Positions 8,708-17,528 of a DNA stretch of 64,000 nt are shown one piece after another. A program made the translations under genes and the position numbers. The stretch comes from Nocardiopsis_C rhodophaea (GTDB lineage Bacteria > Actinomycetota > Actinomycetes > Streptosporangiales > Streptosporangiaceae), in NCBI RefSeq assembly GCF_039530945.1, contig NZ_BAAAPC010000016.1, forward strand, positions 1-64,000. The letters are read 5' to 3'. Position 1 is the first letter of the stretch. Every line of letters starts with the position of its first letter. Under the pieces are notes generated by a model. The model was not told the origin of the DNA. It made no database searches and saw only the letters and a program-made list of their open reading frames with translations.

Positions 8708-8991
8708 CACGCGACCGCGACCCCCTGCTGAAGCTTCTCCGGGAGCGATACGCCGACCGGTGGACCATCCGCCGCACCCCGCACCTGTGGATCGCGGTCG
8801 CTGTCGATCCCGACACCGACCGCGCTCCCACCGTTATGAACGACGACGTCGAAGAGTTCGTACGCGAGCTGGAAGACCCGCCCGCCCGGGTCGGACGCCG
8901 GACGTCACTTCTGTCCACCTCATGGGCGGCCGAGAGATTGGAGGAGATCGGAGACGGCGCCTACCGCGAGGACACCCCGCCCATGACGTGA
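8704..8991 (+). CDS. Hypothetical protein, 95 residues, paired with the GntR regulator
   Basis: 95-residue acidic protein without signal peptide or membrane segment. The N-terminal half (RERYADRWTIRRTPHLWIAV) looks like a compact beta-rich fold and the rest is polar. The start overlaps the upstream tiny gene by ATGA. I do not recognise the family. Small gene pairs next to a stand-alone GntR protein are frequent in actinomycete genomes. It ends before a shared terminator hairpin at 9009-9038. Confidence 0.6.
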   Translation: MTRDRDPLLKLLRERYADRWTIRRTPHLWIAVAVDPDTDRAPTVMNDDVEEFVRELEDPPARVGRRTSLLSTSWAAERLEEIGDGAYREDTPPMT

Positions 8992-9008
8992 CGTTCAGCG
9001 ATGGATCG

Positions 9009-9038
9009 GGTCCGGCCGTCAGCGGCTCAGGCCGGACC
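9009..9038. terminator. Bidirectional terminator hairpin
   Basis: The perfect 9-bp stem GGTCCGGCC/GGCCGGACC with a 12-base loop lies between two convergent genes (stops at 8991 and 9042). No U-tract is present, as is usual in high-GC actinomycetes. Confidence 0.6.
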
Positions 9039-9041
9039 TGA

Positions 9042-10592
9042 TCAGCCCCTCTCCAACGCGGTGCCTAGCAGGCCGAGTGGCGGGGCGCCCAAGTCCAGCA
9101 TGGCTTTATGAAAGCGCCCCAGGCTGTAGTCGCTGCCCCAGCGCCGCCGCGCCGCCTCACGCAGTTTGAGGATCTCCAGCTTCCCCCACGTGTAGCGGCC
9201 GTACGTCGGGTCGATGGTCGCGCGGCGCGCCTCAGCGAGCGCGGCCGGACCGGCCAGGGCGGTGTCCTCGGCGAAGCGGCGCGCGGCGTCCTCGACCGTC
9301 ATGGCCCCCGTGTGCACACCGATGGCTGCGGCCAACCGGGTGACCCGGATCAGCGCCAGGATCCAGACACCGGCTTCGAACTGCGCCGCACTGAACCCGT
9401 CGCCCACGGCCTCCTCGGCGTAGGCGCCGAAGCCCTCGTCCACGCACAGTTCCTCGCCGTAGTGCGCCCATCCCTCGCAGAACGACAGGGACAGCAGCGT
9501 GCGCCGCACCGGTCCGGCGGCACGGCGCAGCGCGCGACCGTGCGAGAAGTGGCCGGGCGCGACCTCGTGCACGCTGATGGCCGGGAGTGTGGTGGGGCTG
9601 AACATCTCCAGCCACTCAGCCGACTCCTGCTCCGACCACGCGGGGTCGGGCGGAGAGACGAAGTAGTAGCTGGGCCCTTCCGGGTCGTCCGGCGCGGCCC
9701 ACACCAACATCGCGGGTGCCCACCTCTGCGACTCGGGGGAGATCCGCACCTCGCACTCCCCGTCGGGGTAAGGGGCCAAGCCGCGGTCGCGGGCGAACGC
9801 GATGGCGTGCTCGGTCCACTTCGCCGCCTCGGCCACCACGCTGTCGGGGTCGGGGTGGTCGCGGACGAGCCCACGCACCACGTCCATCGGGTCGCGCCCC
9901 GGCTCGATCCGGGCGGTGGTCTCCGCGAGCCGCTCCTTGAGCCGGTCGCGCTCGGTGTCGGCCTGCTCGGCGAGGCTGCCCAGGTCCGCCTCCAGCCCCT
10001 CGGACGCGCCCATCAGCCGGGACAGCGCGGGGCCGCCCAGGGCGGCGCTGGGGTCACCGTGCTCCGCCGCCTTCTCCAGGAACTTGACAAGCCGGCGCTG
10101 CGCCGTCAGCGCGGCCGTACGCACATTCTCGGGGGCGTCCGCGGGAACGGCGGCCGCCAAGCCGCGCGCGGAGTCCACAAGCGAGGCGGCGACCGGCGCG
10201 CTGAGCCGGTCGAGCGTGGCAAGCGCGGTGTCGACCACGCGCGGCCACTCCGCGAGGTGGCGCTCGCGCGCGGCACGGCGCTCGGCCTCGGGGGCGTACT
10301 CGTTGTCGTACCCCATGACATCGAGTTCGTCGAGGTGGTAGAGCGGGTTCGAGCGGTGCAGCTCCAGCTCGCCGAATTCGACGCGCAGCCCTCCCTCGAC
10401 CACGCGGGCGTGCGCCTCGTCGTGGTCGTCGGCGAAGCGGTCGCCCCGACCCAGGCGCGCCAGCTTGTCCCGTATTCCGTCGGGAGACAGGTCCGCCGGA
10501 GCGCCGTCGTACTCGTGCCGCCCGCCCTCGTTTCGCATCGTGGCGACTTTCAGGTCGGCGATGGCGCGCAGGCGCGCCGGGAAATCGTCCAT
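9042..10592 (-). CDS. DUF885-family protein, putative zinc metallopeptidase
   Basis: 516 residues, normal length for DUF885. The C-terminal half carries the metalloprotease-like motif HEVAPGH (342-348) followed by EGWAHYGEEL (373-382), which together resemble the gluzincin HExxH plus downstream Glu arrangement. No signal peptide is evident, so it is probably cytoplasmic. Substrate unknown; some related proteins act on peptides. ATG 10592 fits the family N-terminus. The gene is monocistronic, between a hairpin and a divergent DUF218 gene 104 bases upstream. Confidence 0.8.
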   Translation of the reverse strand: MDDFPARLRAIADLKVATMRNEGGRHEYDGAPADLSPDGIRDKLARLGRGDRFADDHDEAHARVVEGGLRVEFGELELHRSNPLYHLDELDVMGYDNEYAPEAERRAARERHLAEWPRVVDTALATLDRLSAPVAASLVDSARGLAAAVPADAPENVRTAALTAQRRLVKFLEKAAEHGDPSAALGGPALSRLMGASEGLEADLGSLAEQADTERDRLKERLAETTARIEPGRDPMDVVRGLVRDHPDPDSVVAEAAKWTEHAIAFARDRGLAPYPDGECEVRISPESQRWAPAMLVWAAPDDPEGPSYYFVSPPDPAWSEQESAEWLEMFSPTTLPAISVHEVAPGHFSHGRALRRAAGPVRRTLLSLSFCEGWAHYGEELCVDEGFGAYAEEAVGDGFSAAQFEAGVWILALIRVTRLAAAIGVHTGAMTVEDAARRFAEDTALAGPAALAEARRATIDPTYGRYTWGKLEILKLREAARRRWGSDYSLGRFHKAMLDLGAPPLGLLGTALERG

Positions 10593-10696
10593 GGGCCGGA
10601 CCCTATACAGCGCCCAAGCGCCGATCCGAAGGGTTTTTCGACCGATACCGCCCGAACTGGCAGAACCGTTCGCGGTCGCGCCGCGTCGAAGAGGAC

Positions 10697-11401
10697 GTGC
10701 AAAACGAGTGGTGGACGCAAGGGCGAACGCGGGTACGGCGGCTGTGGCGGGAACGGAAGAGGCCGATCATCGCGGCGGTGATCGCGCTGCTGATCCTGGT
10801 TCCGGCCCCCTTCGCCTGGATCACCCTGTCCACGCAGGACCGCAGGGCCGGGGTGGAGGACGTGCCCCAACGGCCTGTGGCGCTCGTGTTGGGCGCCGGG
10901 CTGAGTCCCGAGGGGCGGCCGACCACACTGCTGCGACGGCGGCTGGACATCGCCGCCGAGTTGTATCGGCGGGAGAAGGTCGATGCGGTGCTGGTCAGCG
11001 GCGACAACAGCTTCGCTACCTACAACGAGACCGACGCGATGCGCGCCTACCTGGTCGATGCCGGGGTTCCGGACGCGAAGATCGCCGGGGACTACGCGGG
11101 GTTCAGCACGTGGGAATCGTGCGCGCGGGCGCACGAGATCTTCGGGGTGGAGGCGGCGACGGTCGTCACCCAGGAGTTCCACCTGGCGCGGGCCGTCAGC
11201 CTGTGTGACGCGGCGGGGATCGACGTTCAGGGGGTCGGTGACCCGAGCATGCGGATCCGCACGACCGCCACGGTCTACGGCTATGTCCGTGAGGTTCCCG
11301 CCGCGTTCAAGGCGGTCCTCACCGGGCTGTTGCGGCCGGAGCCGACCTTCCTCGGCCCGCGGGAGACGGGGGTCGAGGAGGCGCTGACCGCGCCTCGCTG
11401 A
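10697..11401 (+). CDS. SanA/YdcF-family (DUF218) membrane-anchored protein
   Basis: 234 residues. One transmembrane segment near residues 22-45 (RPIIAAVIALLILVPAPFAWI) precedes a DUF218 domain with the family blocks ALVLGAGL, AVLVSGDN, ETDAMRAYLVDAGVP, YAGFSTWESCARA and VVTQEFHLARA. DUF218 proteins such as SanA affect envelope permeability, but the biochemical activity is not settled. Start GTG 10697 follows GAAGAGGA closely. A second DUF218 gene lies at 13064-13708, so two paralogues flank the HEAT-like gene. Ends at a strong hairpin. Confidence 0.82.
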   Translation: MQNEWWTQGRTRVRRLWRERKRPIIAAVIALLILVPAPFAWITLSTQDRRAGVEDVPQRPVALVLGAGLSPEGRPTTLLRRRLDIAAELYRREKVDAVLVSGDNSFATYNETDAMRAYLVDAGVPDAKIAGDYAGFSTWESCARAHEIFGVEAATVVTQEFHLARAVSLCDAAGIDVQGVGDPSMRIRTTATVYGYVREVPAAFKAVLTGLLRPEPTFLGPRETGVEEALTAPR

Positions 11402-11408
11402 CGGGCAT

Positions 11409-11446
11409 GTGCCGTGCCGACCTGGGCCCCGGGGTCGGCACGGCAC
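11409..11446. terminator. Bidirectional terminator hairpin
   Basis: A perfect 14-bp stem (GTGCCGTGCCGACC and its complement) with a 10-base loop, between convergent genes ending at 11401 and 11464. Confidence 0.7.
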
Positions 11447-11463
11447 CGCCCAGCGTGGTCACG

Positions 11464-12921
11464 TCACCGGGCGGAGTCTCCGCCGAAGAGCCGACGGAGC
11501 AGTCCGCCACCCGAGGGGGCGGCCGGGCCGGACGGGCTCGGCCGCGGCTCCTCGGCCTCGCCCTCGGTGGGCTCCTCGGTGTCGTCCTCGACCCCGGCGA
11601 AGGCCAGGAAGTCGGCGCGCCCGGACGGCAGATCCCAGGCCTCCAGGGTGTCGACGAGCTCGCTGTCCTCCCACGCCGCGGCCGGGATCTCCGCGATCGC
11701 CCACAGCACCCGCAGCTGTTCCTCACTGAGGTCGGCCGACTCGTCCCGAGACTCCTCCCCGTCGCCCGCATGCTGGGCGCGGGGCCCGAAGGCCATCTCC
11801 AGCGCGGCGCCGACGACCACGGCCCGGGAATCGCCCTCGCTGTGGGCGAGCACGTCCGGCAGCAACTCCAGGCGCGTAGCGGTGGTCGTCGTGCCGCCGC
11901 GGCCCAGCGCCAGGAAACCCAGGACCTCCGGCTCGATCCGGCCGCAGTGCGGCCAGGAGTCGCCGAACAGGCCGTGGTAGCCCATGCGCGTCCGGCCGCC
12001 CTCGGCGATCCTCTCCAGGGCCTCGCCGGGCGTCTTCTCCCCGTGGACCGTCGCCATGGCGACCGCGGCGGCGAAGGCGTTGTAGAGGTGGCCGGAGCCC
12101 ATCGCGTGCGTCAGCGTGACCGTCACCGAGGGGTCGTCGGCCGGGGCGAGCATGCCCAGCGCGAACAGTTCCGCGGAGATGACCCCGGGGCCGGACGGAG
12201 AGGAGCCGGGCAGGGCGGGCGCGGACGGGGCGGTCAGGGGCGACAGCGCTTTCTCCAGCCGGGTCCGCACGCCCTCGGCGGCCTCCGGGACGAACGCGAG
12301 GACGTAGGAGGCCCACTCCGCGGGGGCTTCCAGCCCGCGGCGGTTCGACTCTCCGTCGAGCAGGCCGAGCAGGTCCTCGACGCGTTCGCGCACCGTGTCG
12401 TGAACGGCGAGTTCGGCTTGGAGCAGCGCGGGGCCGTTGTCGCGGCTGATGGCGTCGAAGCGGTGCCGCATCCGGCGGTACTGCTGCTCGTCCGGGGCCT
12501 CACGCAACCAGGCGGCGTACTGTTCGCGCACCTTGTCGAGGTCGGTGGCGGCCGCCCAGGCGACCTCGTCGCTCCACTGGGCGACGTCGATGCGGTGGGG
12601 AACGAGCGCGGGGGCGGCCGGGACGAGCAGCTCCAACAGCAGGCTCAGCGGGCGCCACCGCACCGGGGAGGGGGTCGACGGCGCGCAGGCGATGTCGATC
12701 AGGAAACCGGCGACCGCCGGGGCAGCCGGGTATCCGGGGCCGGGGAAGCGCACGATGTCGTACAGCGTCGAAAGGCTTTCGCCGGGACCGGTCGTGGTGC
12801 CGTCACCGGCGGCGATGTCGCGCAGGAGGGCGGGGATCTCCTCCCCGCGCGTAGGCGCGAGGGCGCGCCAGTCGATGTCGTCTACTCCCCGCAGGGGGCC
12901 GTTGTGCGTCGTCGCGTCCAT
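11464..12921 (-). CDS. Hypothetical protein, alpha-helical, possibly HEAT-like
   Basis: 485 residues, acidic, no signal peptide or membrane segment. The sequence is rich in Ala/Leu helices (for instance WASYVLAFVPEAAEGVRTRL) and looks like an alpha-solenoid. From memory similar actinomycete proteins are annotated only as HEAT-repeat or hypothetical. The last 50 residues are a low-complexity acidic/Pro linker ending in a short basic tail, GGGLLRRLFGG. That tail could be a membrane or partner contact. ATG 12921 has no strong ribosome site. Function unknown. Confidence 0.7.
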   Translation of the reverse strand: MDATTHNGPLRGVDDIDWRALAPTRGEEIPALLRDIAAGDGTTTGPGESLSTLYDIVRFPGPGYPAAPAVAGFLIDIACAPSTPSPVRWRPLSLLLELLVPAAPALVPHRIDVAQWSDEVAWAAATDLDKVREQYAAWLREAPDEQQYRRMRHRFDAISRDNGPALLQAELAVHDTVRERVEDLLGLLDGESNRRGLEAPAEWASYVLAFVPEAAEGVRTRLEKALSPLTAPSAPALPGSSPSGPGVISAELFALGMLAPADDPSVTVTLTHAMGSGHLYNAFAAAVAMATVHGEKTPGEALERIAEGGRTRMGYHGLFGDSWPHCGRIEPEVLGFLALGRGGTTTTATRLELLPDVLAHSEGDSRAVVVGAALEMAFGPRAQHAGDGEESRDESADLSEEQLRVLWAIAEIPAAAWEDSELVDTLEAWDLPSGRADFLAFAGVEDDTEEPTEGEAEEPRPSPSGPAAPSGGGLLRRLFGGDSAR

Positions 12922-12983
12922 GGTGAGCCATTATCGCGGCACGTGGCTCCGCATTGACACGCCCCTCGGCTCGGCGCGTCCCC

Positions 12984-13053
12984 CTGCGTTGATCTCGGCG
13001 ATATCGACCGAATGCGCGGCGGCATAAGGTCGATATCGCCGAGATCAACGCAG
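12984..13053. repeat. 26-bp perfect inverted repeat with 18-base loop
   Basis: Arms at 12984-13009 and 13028-13053 are exact reverse complements (core TTGATCTCGGCGATATCGAC). They lie between two minus-strand genes, 11 bases past the stop of the DUF218 gene at 13064. The stem is far longer than a normal terminator and lower in GC than its surroundings. It may be a terminator built from an intergenic repeat family, or a small mobile palindrome. Only one copy was seen in this window. Confidence 0.75.
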
Positions 13054-13063
13054 AAGGGGCGGG

Positions 13064-13708
13064 TCAGGACAGTGCGGACCGCAGGTCGTCGACGGGCGGA
13101 TCCTCTTTCAGGGGCGGCGGACGGAGGACAGCGTCGCGCACCGCCTTCGCGTTGGCGCCCAGCTCGCGTGCGTAGCCGCGGACGATGGACCGCGTCCGCC
13201 CGCCGACGCTCGGGTCGCCCACGCCCACGGCGTCGATGCCTGCCGCCCGGCACAGCGCCACCGCGCGGGGCAGATGGAAGGACTGGGTGACGATGATGGC
13301 GCTGTCCACGCCGTAGGTGGCGCGCGCCCGGACGCACGTGTCCCAGGTGCGGTAGCCGTGCGGGTCGGCGACGATCGACGTCCGGGGCACGCCTCGCCCG
13401 ACCAGGTAGTCGGTCATGGCGTCGGTCTCGAAGTTGGACAGCGCCCGGTTGTCGCCGGAGACCAGGATCGCTCGGACCTTCCCACTGTGGAAGAGCCGGG
13501 CGGACAGGTCCAGGCGGCGGGCCAGCAGGGGGCAGGGGCCGCTCGGCCAGACCGCGGCTCCCAACACGATGGCGACCGTGCGCGTCGGCGCCTGCTCGGT
13601 GTCGAATCTGCGGCGCGCGGTGGCCATAAGCGTCCATGCCGTTGGCGCCACCGCCAGCGCCACCCCCGCACCTGCGACCGCCGTCCACAGTCCCGGATCC
13701 ACGCGCAT
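13064..13708 (-). CDS. SanA/YdcF-family (DUF218) protein, second copy
   Basis: 214 residues. An N-terminal membrane segment (LWTAVAGAGVALAVAPTAWTL) is followed by a DUF218 domain with AIVLGAAVW, AILVSGDN, ETDAMTDYLVGRGVP, YRTWDTCVRARATYG and IIVTQSFHLPRAVALC. It is paralogous to the protein at 10697-11401 and has the same layout. Role in the envelope is inferred only. It ends directly before the 26-bp inverted repeat. Confidence 0.82.
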   Translation of the reverse strand: MRVDPGLWTAVAGAGVALAVAPTAWTLMATARRRFDTEQAPTRTVAIVLGAAVWPSGPCPLLARRLDLSARLFHSGKVRAILVSGDNRALSNFETDAMTDYLVGRGVPRTSIVADPHGYRTWDTCVRARATYGVDSAIIVTQSFHLPRAVALCRAAGIDAVGVGDPSVGGRTRSIVRGYARELGANAKAVRDAVLRPPPLKEDPPVDDLRSALS

Positions 13709-14207
13709 ATCCCCTTTGTCTCACAGGCCTCCTCGGCCCATCGAGCCCGACCCTAGCGTCCCGTATCGACATCCGCAGCGCCGATGTGAGGATTCGTCGA
13801 GGCGGCGGCTGAACGTGGTCGAGGAAAGTCGGCACCCGTCCTCGTCACTCGCGTGTGTTCGGATCACAGAGCTACAGCCGTCCTACCTGGATCAGCCACC
13901 CCGCTTCTCATCGGTGATCCACGCACCGAATCCGGGCCGCGCCACCCGCCCGCATTTTCAGGGGCCCGTTATCCCCTTCGAGCGCACCACGTTGAGTTCC
14001 CCACCCCGACCCGGATCGTTGCGGCTCCTCCGCGATTGGCCGGTTCCGGTCGTCATTCAATGGTAATGAGGGGCAAGTTAGTGAAATAAGAAAAGAAAGG
14101 GCCGATTTCCCTCCGTTCTGTCTTCACCGCCGGGTAGAACAGCAATGGGAAGGGCGGTCAATGCACGGCTCCTCCGCCGTCAGGAGCGCCGAAAGCAAAG
14201 GAGGCTC
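13709..14207. other. Intergenic region with divergent promoters
   Basis: Roughly 500 bases separate the DUF218 gene (minus) from the helicase gene (plus). The part at about 14050-14110 is AT-rich for this genome (GGTAATGAGGG, GTGAAATAAGAAAAG) and probably holds the helicase promoter. A plus-strand frame at 13853-14089 is open but has no ribosome site and random composition, so it is not called. Confidence 0.4.
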
Positions 14208-16448
14208 ATGCCCCAACTGGCCATCGACGCGACGTGTCTCCCGCAGTACGAGAAACTCGACCGGCCAACCCGTGAACGGCTGCTCGCCGTCACCCGCAAA
14301 TTCCGCGAGCTGCCGCTGCACGCCGTGCTTTCCCATCCCGACCTGCGCATTCAACCGCTCCCCTCGGGCCAGGATCCGCGTATCCGCACATTCCGCATCA
14401 GCGACGCGTGGACCGGGGTGATGCTCGCGCCCGAGTCAGGCGAGACCTTTCTCCTGGTGCATCTGCTGCCGCGCGGCGCCGCCGAGGAATGGGCGGTCGA
14501 CCAGCGGCACGACGTGAACCAGGTCATGGGCACCCTGGAGCGGCGCGACGCGACCGCGCTGCGGACCCCGGCACCCGACGCCGCCCCCGCTCGGGAGCCG
14601 CGTACCAGCGCACCCGCGGAGCGCTCGGCCCCGTCCGCTCCGTCCGCGACCTCGCCGTCTCCCCCGCTCTTCGAGCACGTCAGCGACCGCGACCTGGCGC
14701 GGCTGGGAATCGATCCGGAGATCCGTGAGTTCTGCCGTGCCCTCAGTGGCATCGGGGAACTGCGGAACTGGGGTCCGGCACTGCCCCAGGACCAGTACGA
14801 GGTGCTCACCGCGCTCGCTGACGGGCACTCGGTGCAGCGCGTGCTGGAGGAGGTGGTGGGCCCGCGGCGGCCTGTCGTAGGCGCCGTCGCCACCGACGAC
14901 TACGACACCGCGATCCGGCACACCCGCGAGCGCGTCATCGTCGTCAACGACGACCGTGAAGTCGAGGACATCCTCGCCGGTGAGTTCAACGCGTGGCGCG
15001 TCTTCCTCCACCCCAAGCAGCGCGCACTGGCCTACCGGCCGCGCTTCAACGGCCCTGCCAAGGTGTCGGGCGGTCCGGGCACCGGCAAGACGGTCGTGGC
15101 GCTGCACCGCGTGAAACACCTGGCGGAGAACCTGCCGCTCGACGGCCGCATCCTCCTCACCAGCTTCACCAACGCGCTGGTGGAGTCGCTTAGGCGCAAC
15201 CTCGGGCTGCTGCTCCCGCCCGAACTGGTCGACGACGTCGACGTGGTCACCACCGACAAGCTCGCGCTGGACGTCGTCAAGGAAGTCCGCCCCGACGTCC
15301 GGCTGCGCACCGACACGCGCGGCTTCTTCGCCAACTACACGCGACAGCACCGCCTGCCCTGGCCCGTCGACTTCCTGTTCTCCGAGTACCGGCACGTGAT
15401 CACGGCTCAGGGGATCAGCACGCTTGAGGGCTACCTCGACCCCGACGCGCGGCGCGGGCGCAGCACCCCGCTGAGCACCGCCCAGCGGCGCGAGGTCTGG
15501 CACGCGATCAGCGACGCACGCGCCCAGATGCGCACCAGCCGCCGCCTCCCGGCCGAGGACCTGCACGCCGAGGCGGAGCGCATCCTCCGCAGCCGGGGCG
15601 AGCCCCGCTACACCAGCGTCGTCGTGGACGAGGCCCAAGACCTCCACCCCGCCCAGTGGCGCACCCTGCGCGCCGCCGCGGCCCATGGGCCCAACGACAT
15701 GTTCATCGCGGGCGACAACCGGCAGCGCATCTACGACAACACCGTCTCCTTCAAGCAGCTGGGGATCGAGGTCGTCGGCCGTTCCTACCCGCTGCGCGTC
15801 AACTACCGCACCACCGAGGAGATCCTGACCTGGGCCGACGGCATTATCCGCGGCCACACCACCACCGAGCTGGGAGAGCCGGTGGCCCTCTCGCGCGTCA
15901 CGGCGCCGTCCTCGAACGGCACGACGCCGACCGCGCACGGTACGGCCGAACCGCCCGGCAGCACCCGCTGCGTCCTGAGCGGCCCACCACCCGAACTCCA
16001 CGGCGCCGCCGACGAACCCGCCGAGCTCGACGCCCTGGCCGACCGCGTCCGCCGCTGGCTCGCCGACGGTATCGCCCCCGGCGACATCTGCGTCACGGCC
16101 AGAACCAACCGCCTCCGCGACTCCGTCGCCGCCCACCTCCGCGCCCGCTCGCTCCCCGCCACCGTCTTCAACCCCCGCGACCACGCCGTCACCGACGCCA
16201 CCGGCTCCGTCCGCGTCACCACCATGCACGGCGTCAAGGGCCTCGAATTCCGCGCTATCGCCGTCACCGGTGTCACCGCCGACGCACTCCCCCAGATGGA
16301 CCACGTCACCAGCGCGGACCTCGACGAACACCAACACCTCGCCGACCTCGACGCCCAGCGCTCCCTTCTCTACGTCGCCTGCACCCGCGCGCGCGAAGCC
16401 CTCTACGTCAGCTGGCACGGCCAACCGAGCCGCTTTCTGCCGCGATGA
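14208..16448 (+). CDS. UvrD-like superfamily 1 helicase with N-terminal RelE/ParE-like domain
   Basis: 746-residue protein. Residues 1-115 resemble a RelE/ParE-type fold as found fused to UvrD-like helicases: LDRPTRERLLAVTRKF, then DPRIRTFRISDAWTGVMLAP, then a terminal VNQVMGTLE. A Pro/Ala linker (about 120-155) leads to an SF1 helicase: Walker A GGPGTGKT (288-295), DEAQD (474-478), VNYRTTEEIL, VTTMHGVKGLEF and YVACTRAREALYV. It would unwind or translocate on DNA; a toxin-like activity for the N-terminus is only inferred. ATG 14208 is chosen for the strong AAAGGAGG site; the frame extends back to 14145. The neighbour is an AbiEi-like/nuclease protein, so defence or DNA repair is plausible. 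Confidence 0.8.
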   Translation: MPQLAIDATCLPQYEKLDRPTRERLLAVTRKFRELPLHAVLSHPDLRIQPLPSGQDPRIRTFRISDAWTGVMLAPESGETFLLVHLLPRGAAEEWAVDQRHDVNQVMGTLERRDATALRTPAPDAAPAREPRTSAPAERSAPSAPSATSPSPPLFEHVSDRDLARLGIDPEIREFCRALSGIGELRNWGPALPQDQYEVLTALADGHSVQRVLEEVVGPRRPVVGAVATDDYDTAIRHTRERVIVVNDDREVEDILAGEFNAWRVFLHPKQRALAYRPRFNGPAKVSGGPGTGKTVVALHRVKHLAENLPLDGRILLTSFTNALVESLRRNLGLLLPPELVDDVDVVTTDKLALDVVKEVRPDVRLRTDTRGFFANYTRQHRLPWPVDFLFSEYRHVITAQGISTLEGYLDPDARRGRSTPLSTAQRREVWHAISDARAQMRTSRRLPAEDLHAEAERILRSRGEPRYTSVVVDEAQDLHPAQWRTLRAAAAHGPNDMFIAGDNRQRIYDNTVSFKQLGIEVVGRSYPLRVNYRTTEEILTWADGIIRGHTTTELGEPVALSRVTAPSSNGTTPTAHGTAEPPGSTRCVLSGPPPELHGAADEPAELDALADRVRRWLADGIAPGDICVTARTNRLRDSVAAHLRARSLPATVFNPRDHAVTDATGSVRVTTMHGVKGLEFRAIAVTGVTADALPQMDHVTSADLDEHQHLADLDAQRSLLYVACTRAREALYVSWHGQPSRFLPR

Positions 16449-16557
16449 GCGCCGACGCGGTGATGTCCGCGTATCCACGTCGAGCTGGATTTCCGTACTG
16501 AGCCGCTGCCCGGACCGCGCGAGGACGCGGCGGCCACGGCTGGCTCCGATGGCGGAT

Positions 16558-16586
16558 CGCGGTCGGATGCACTGTCGCCGACCGCG
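16558..16586. terminator. Hairpin between convergent genes
   Basis: The perfect 9-bp stem CGCGGTCGG/CCGACCGCG with an 11-base loop lies between the helicase stop (16448) and the AbiEi-like gene stop (16602). Probably a terminator, stronger for the minus-strand gene. Confidence 0.45.
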
Positions 16587-16601
16587 CACGGGTGCGTCCG
16601 C

Positions 16602-17528
16602 TCAACCATCGGCCGGGGTCTCCAGGGCGGAGCGGATCATCGCGACGATCTCACGGGGATGTTGCAGGTCGCTCCAGGTGAAGCGGAGGAGGACGAGCCG
16701 GTCGGGTGAGCTGACGATCATGTTCTGGCGGTGGCGGTCGGTGAAGAGCGCCCCCGGAAGGGAGTGGGGGTCGCGGCCGTCGGCTTCGACGATGACGCCG
16801 TGGCTGGGCCAAGCGAGGTCGGCATGGCCGGCGAGGTCGCCGTGGGAATCGTAGACGGGGTGCTGGAGGGTTTCGGGTGGGATGCCGGCGTCGGTGCAGA
16901 TGAGTCGGATACGGGTCTCGAAGGTGCTCTGGGACCGACCGTCGGCCTGGCTCCACCAGGAGCGGGTGCGCGAGGCGCCCAGGCGGCCGGCGTTGGCTGC
17001 TTCGAGTTCCGCGAGGTCTTCGGGAGTGACCAGGCCCTGTTGCAGGGCGGAGTCGATGACACTGACGGCGGCGTAGCGGTCGGTCAGGAGGACGGTGTCG
17101 CGCAGGGTGCGGCCGGGGGTGCTGAGGCGGATGCCCTTGTACAGAGTGGTTTCGCCGGGTGCGACATCCCATCCGTGAAGGCGCAGCCCGATGGGGGTGG
17201 CGCTCGAACGGCCCGGAACCGTGACGTGGACGTGTTCGTAGCCGGGACCCGAAAGCAGGCCCTGCATGCGCCAGAGGCGGGCCGCCGTGGGGCCGACGGC
17301 CACGGCACGGGGCCCGTAGGCCAGCTGCACCGCCATCACCCGCGCGGCCAGTGCCGGGGCGGGGTCCCCACGCACGAGGTAGATCCCCGTTCGCAAGCGT
17401 CTCCACTGGCCTTTGCTGATGAGGGTGGTGATCTGCCTGCTGGTGAGTCCGCACTCCGCTGCCTGGCGGCGGGAGACGACCCCGTGCTGGGAGGCGGCGA
17501 GCGCCCGCACGCTGGAGAGATCCGGCAT
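16602..17528 (-). CDS. AbiEi-antitoxin-like N-terminus fused to DUF559 (PD-(D/E)XK-like) domain
   Basis: 308 residues. The N-terminal part (ALAASQHGVVSRRQAAECGL...GQWRRLRTGIYLV) matches the winged-helix head of AbiEi-type IV antitoxins. The middle resembles the AbiEi C-terminal region. The last 100 residues form a DUF559/Vsr-like nuclease fold with E204, D237 in HADLAWP and E248-x-D250 in VIVEADG. Such fusions are very common in actinobacteria, usually without a partner toxin; the role is unknown. ATG 17528 is chosen by homology, although the GGAGG before it is only one base away; the frame opens at 17618. Confidence 0.75.
   Translation of the reverse strand: MPDLSSVRALAASQHGVVSRRQAAECGLTSRQITTLISKGQWRRLRTGIYLVRGDPAPALAARVMAVQLAYGPRAVAVGPTAARLWRMQGLLSGPGYEHVHVTVPGRSSATPIGLRLHGWDVAPGETTLYKGIRLSTPGRTLRDTVLLTDRYAAVSVIDSALQQGLVTPEDLAELEAANAGRLGASRTRSWWSQADGRSQSTFETRIRLICTDAGIPPETLQHPVYDSHGDLAGHADLAWPSHGVIVEADGRDPHSLPGALFTDRHRQNMIVSSPDRLVLLRFTWSDLQHPREIVAMIRSALETPADG

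Noticed and set aside
12984..13053. CRISPR repeat or tRNA-like element
   Set aside because: A single inverted repeat with no spacer array and no tRNA features.
13853..14089. 78-codon plus-strand frame in the intergenic region before the helicase
   Set aside because: No ribosome site and no recognisable composition; probably promoter DNA.
14436..16589. 717-codon minus-strand frame opposite the helicase
   Set aside because: Antisense shadow without domain; the helicase motifs on the plus strand are complete.
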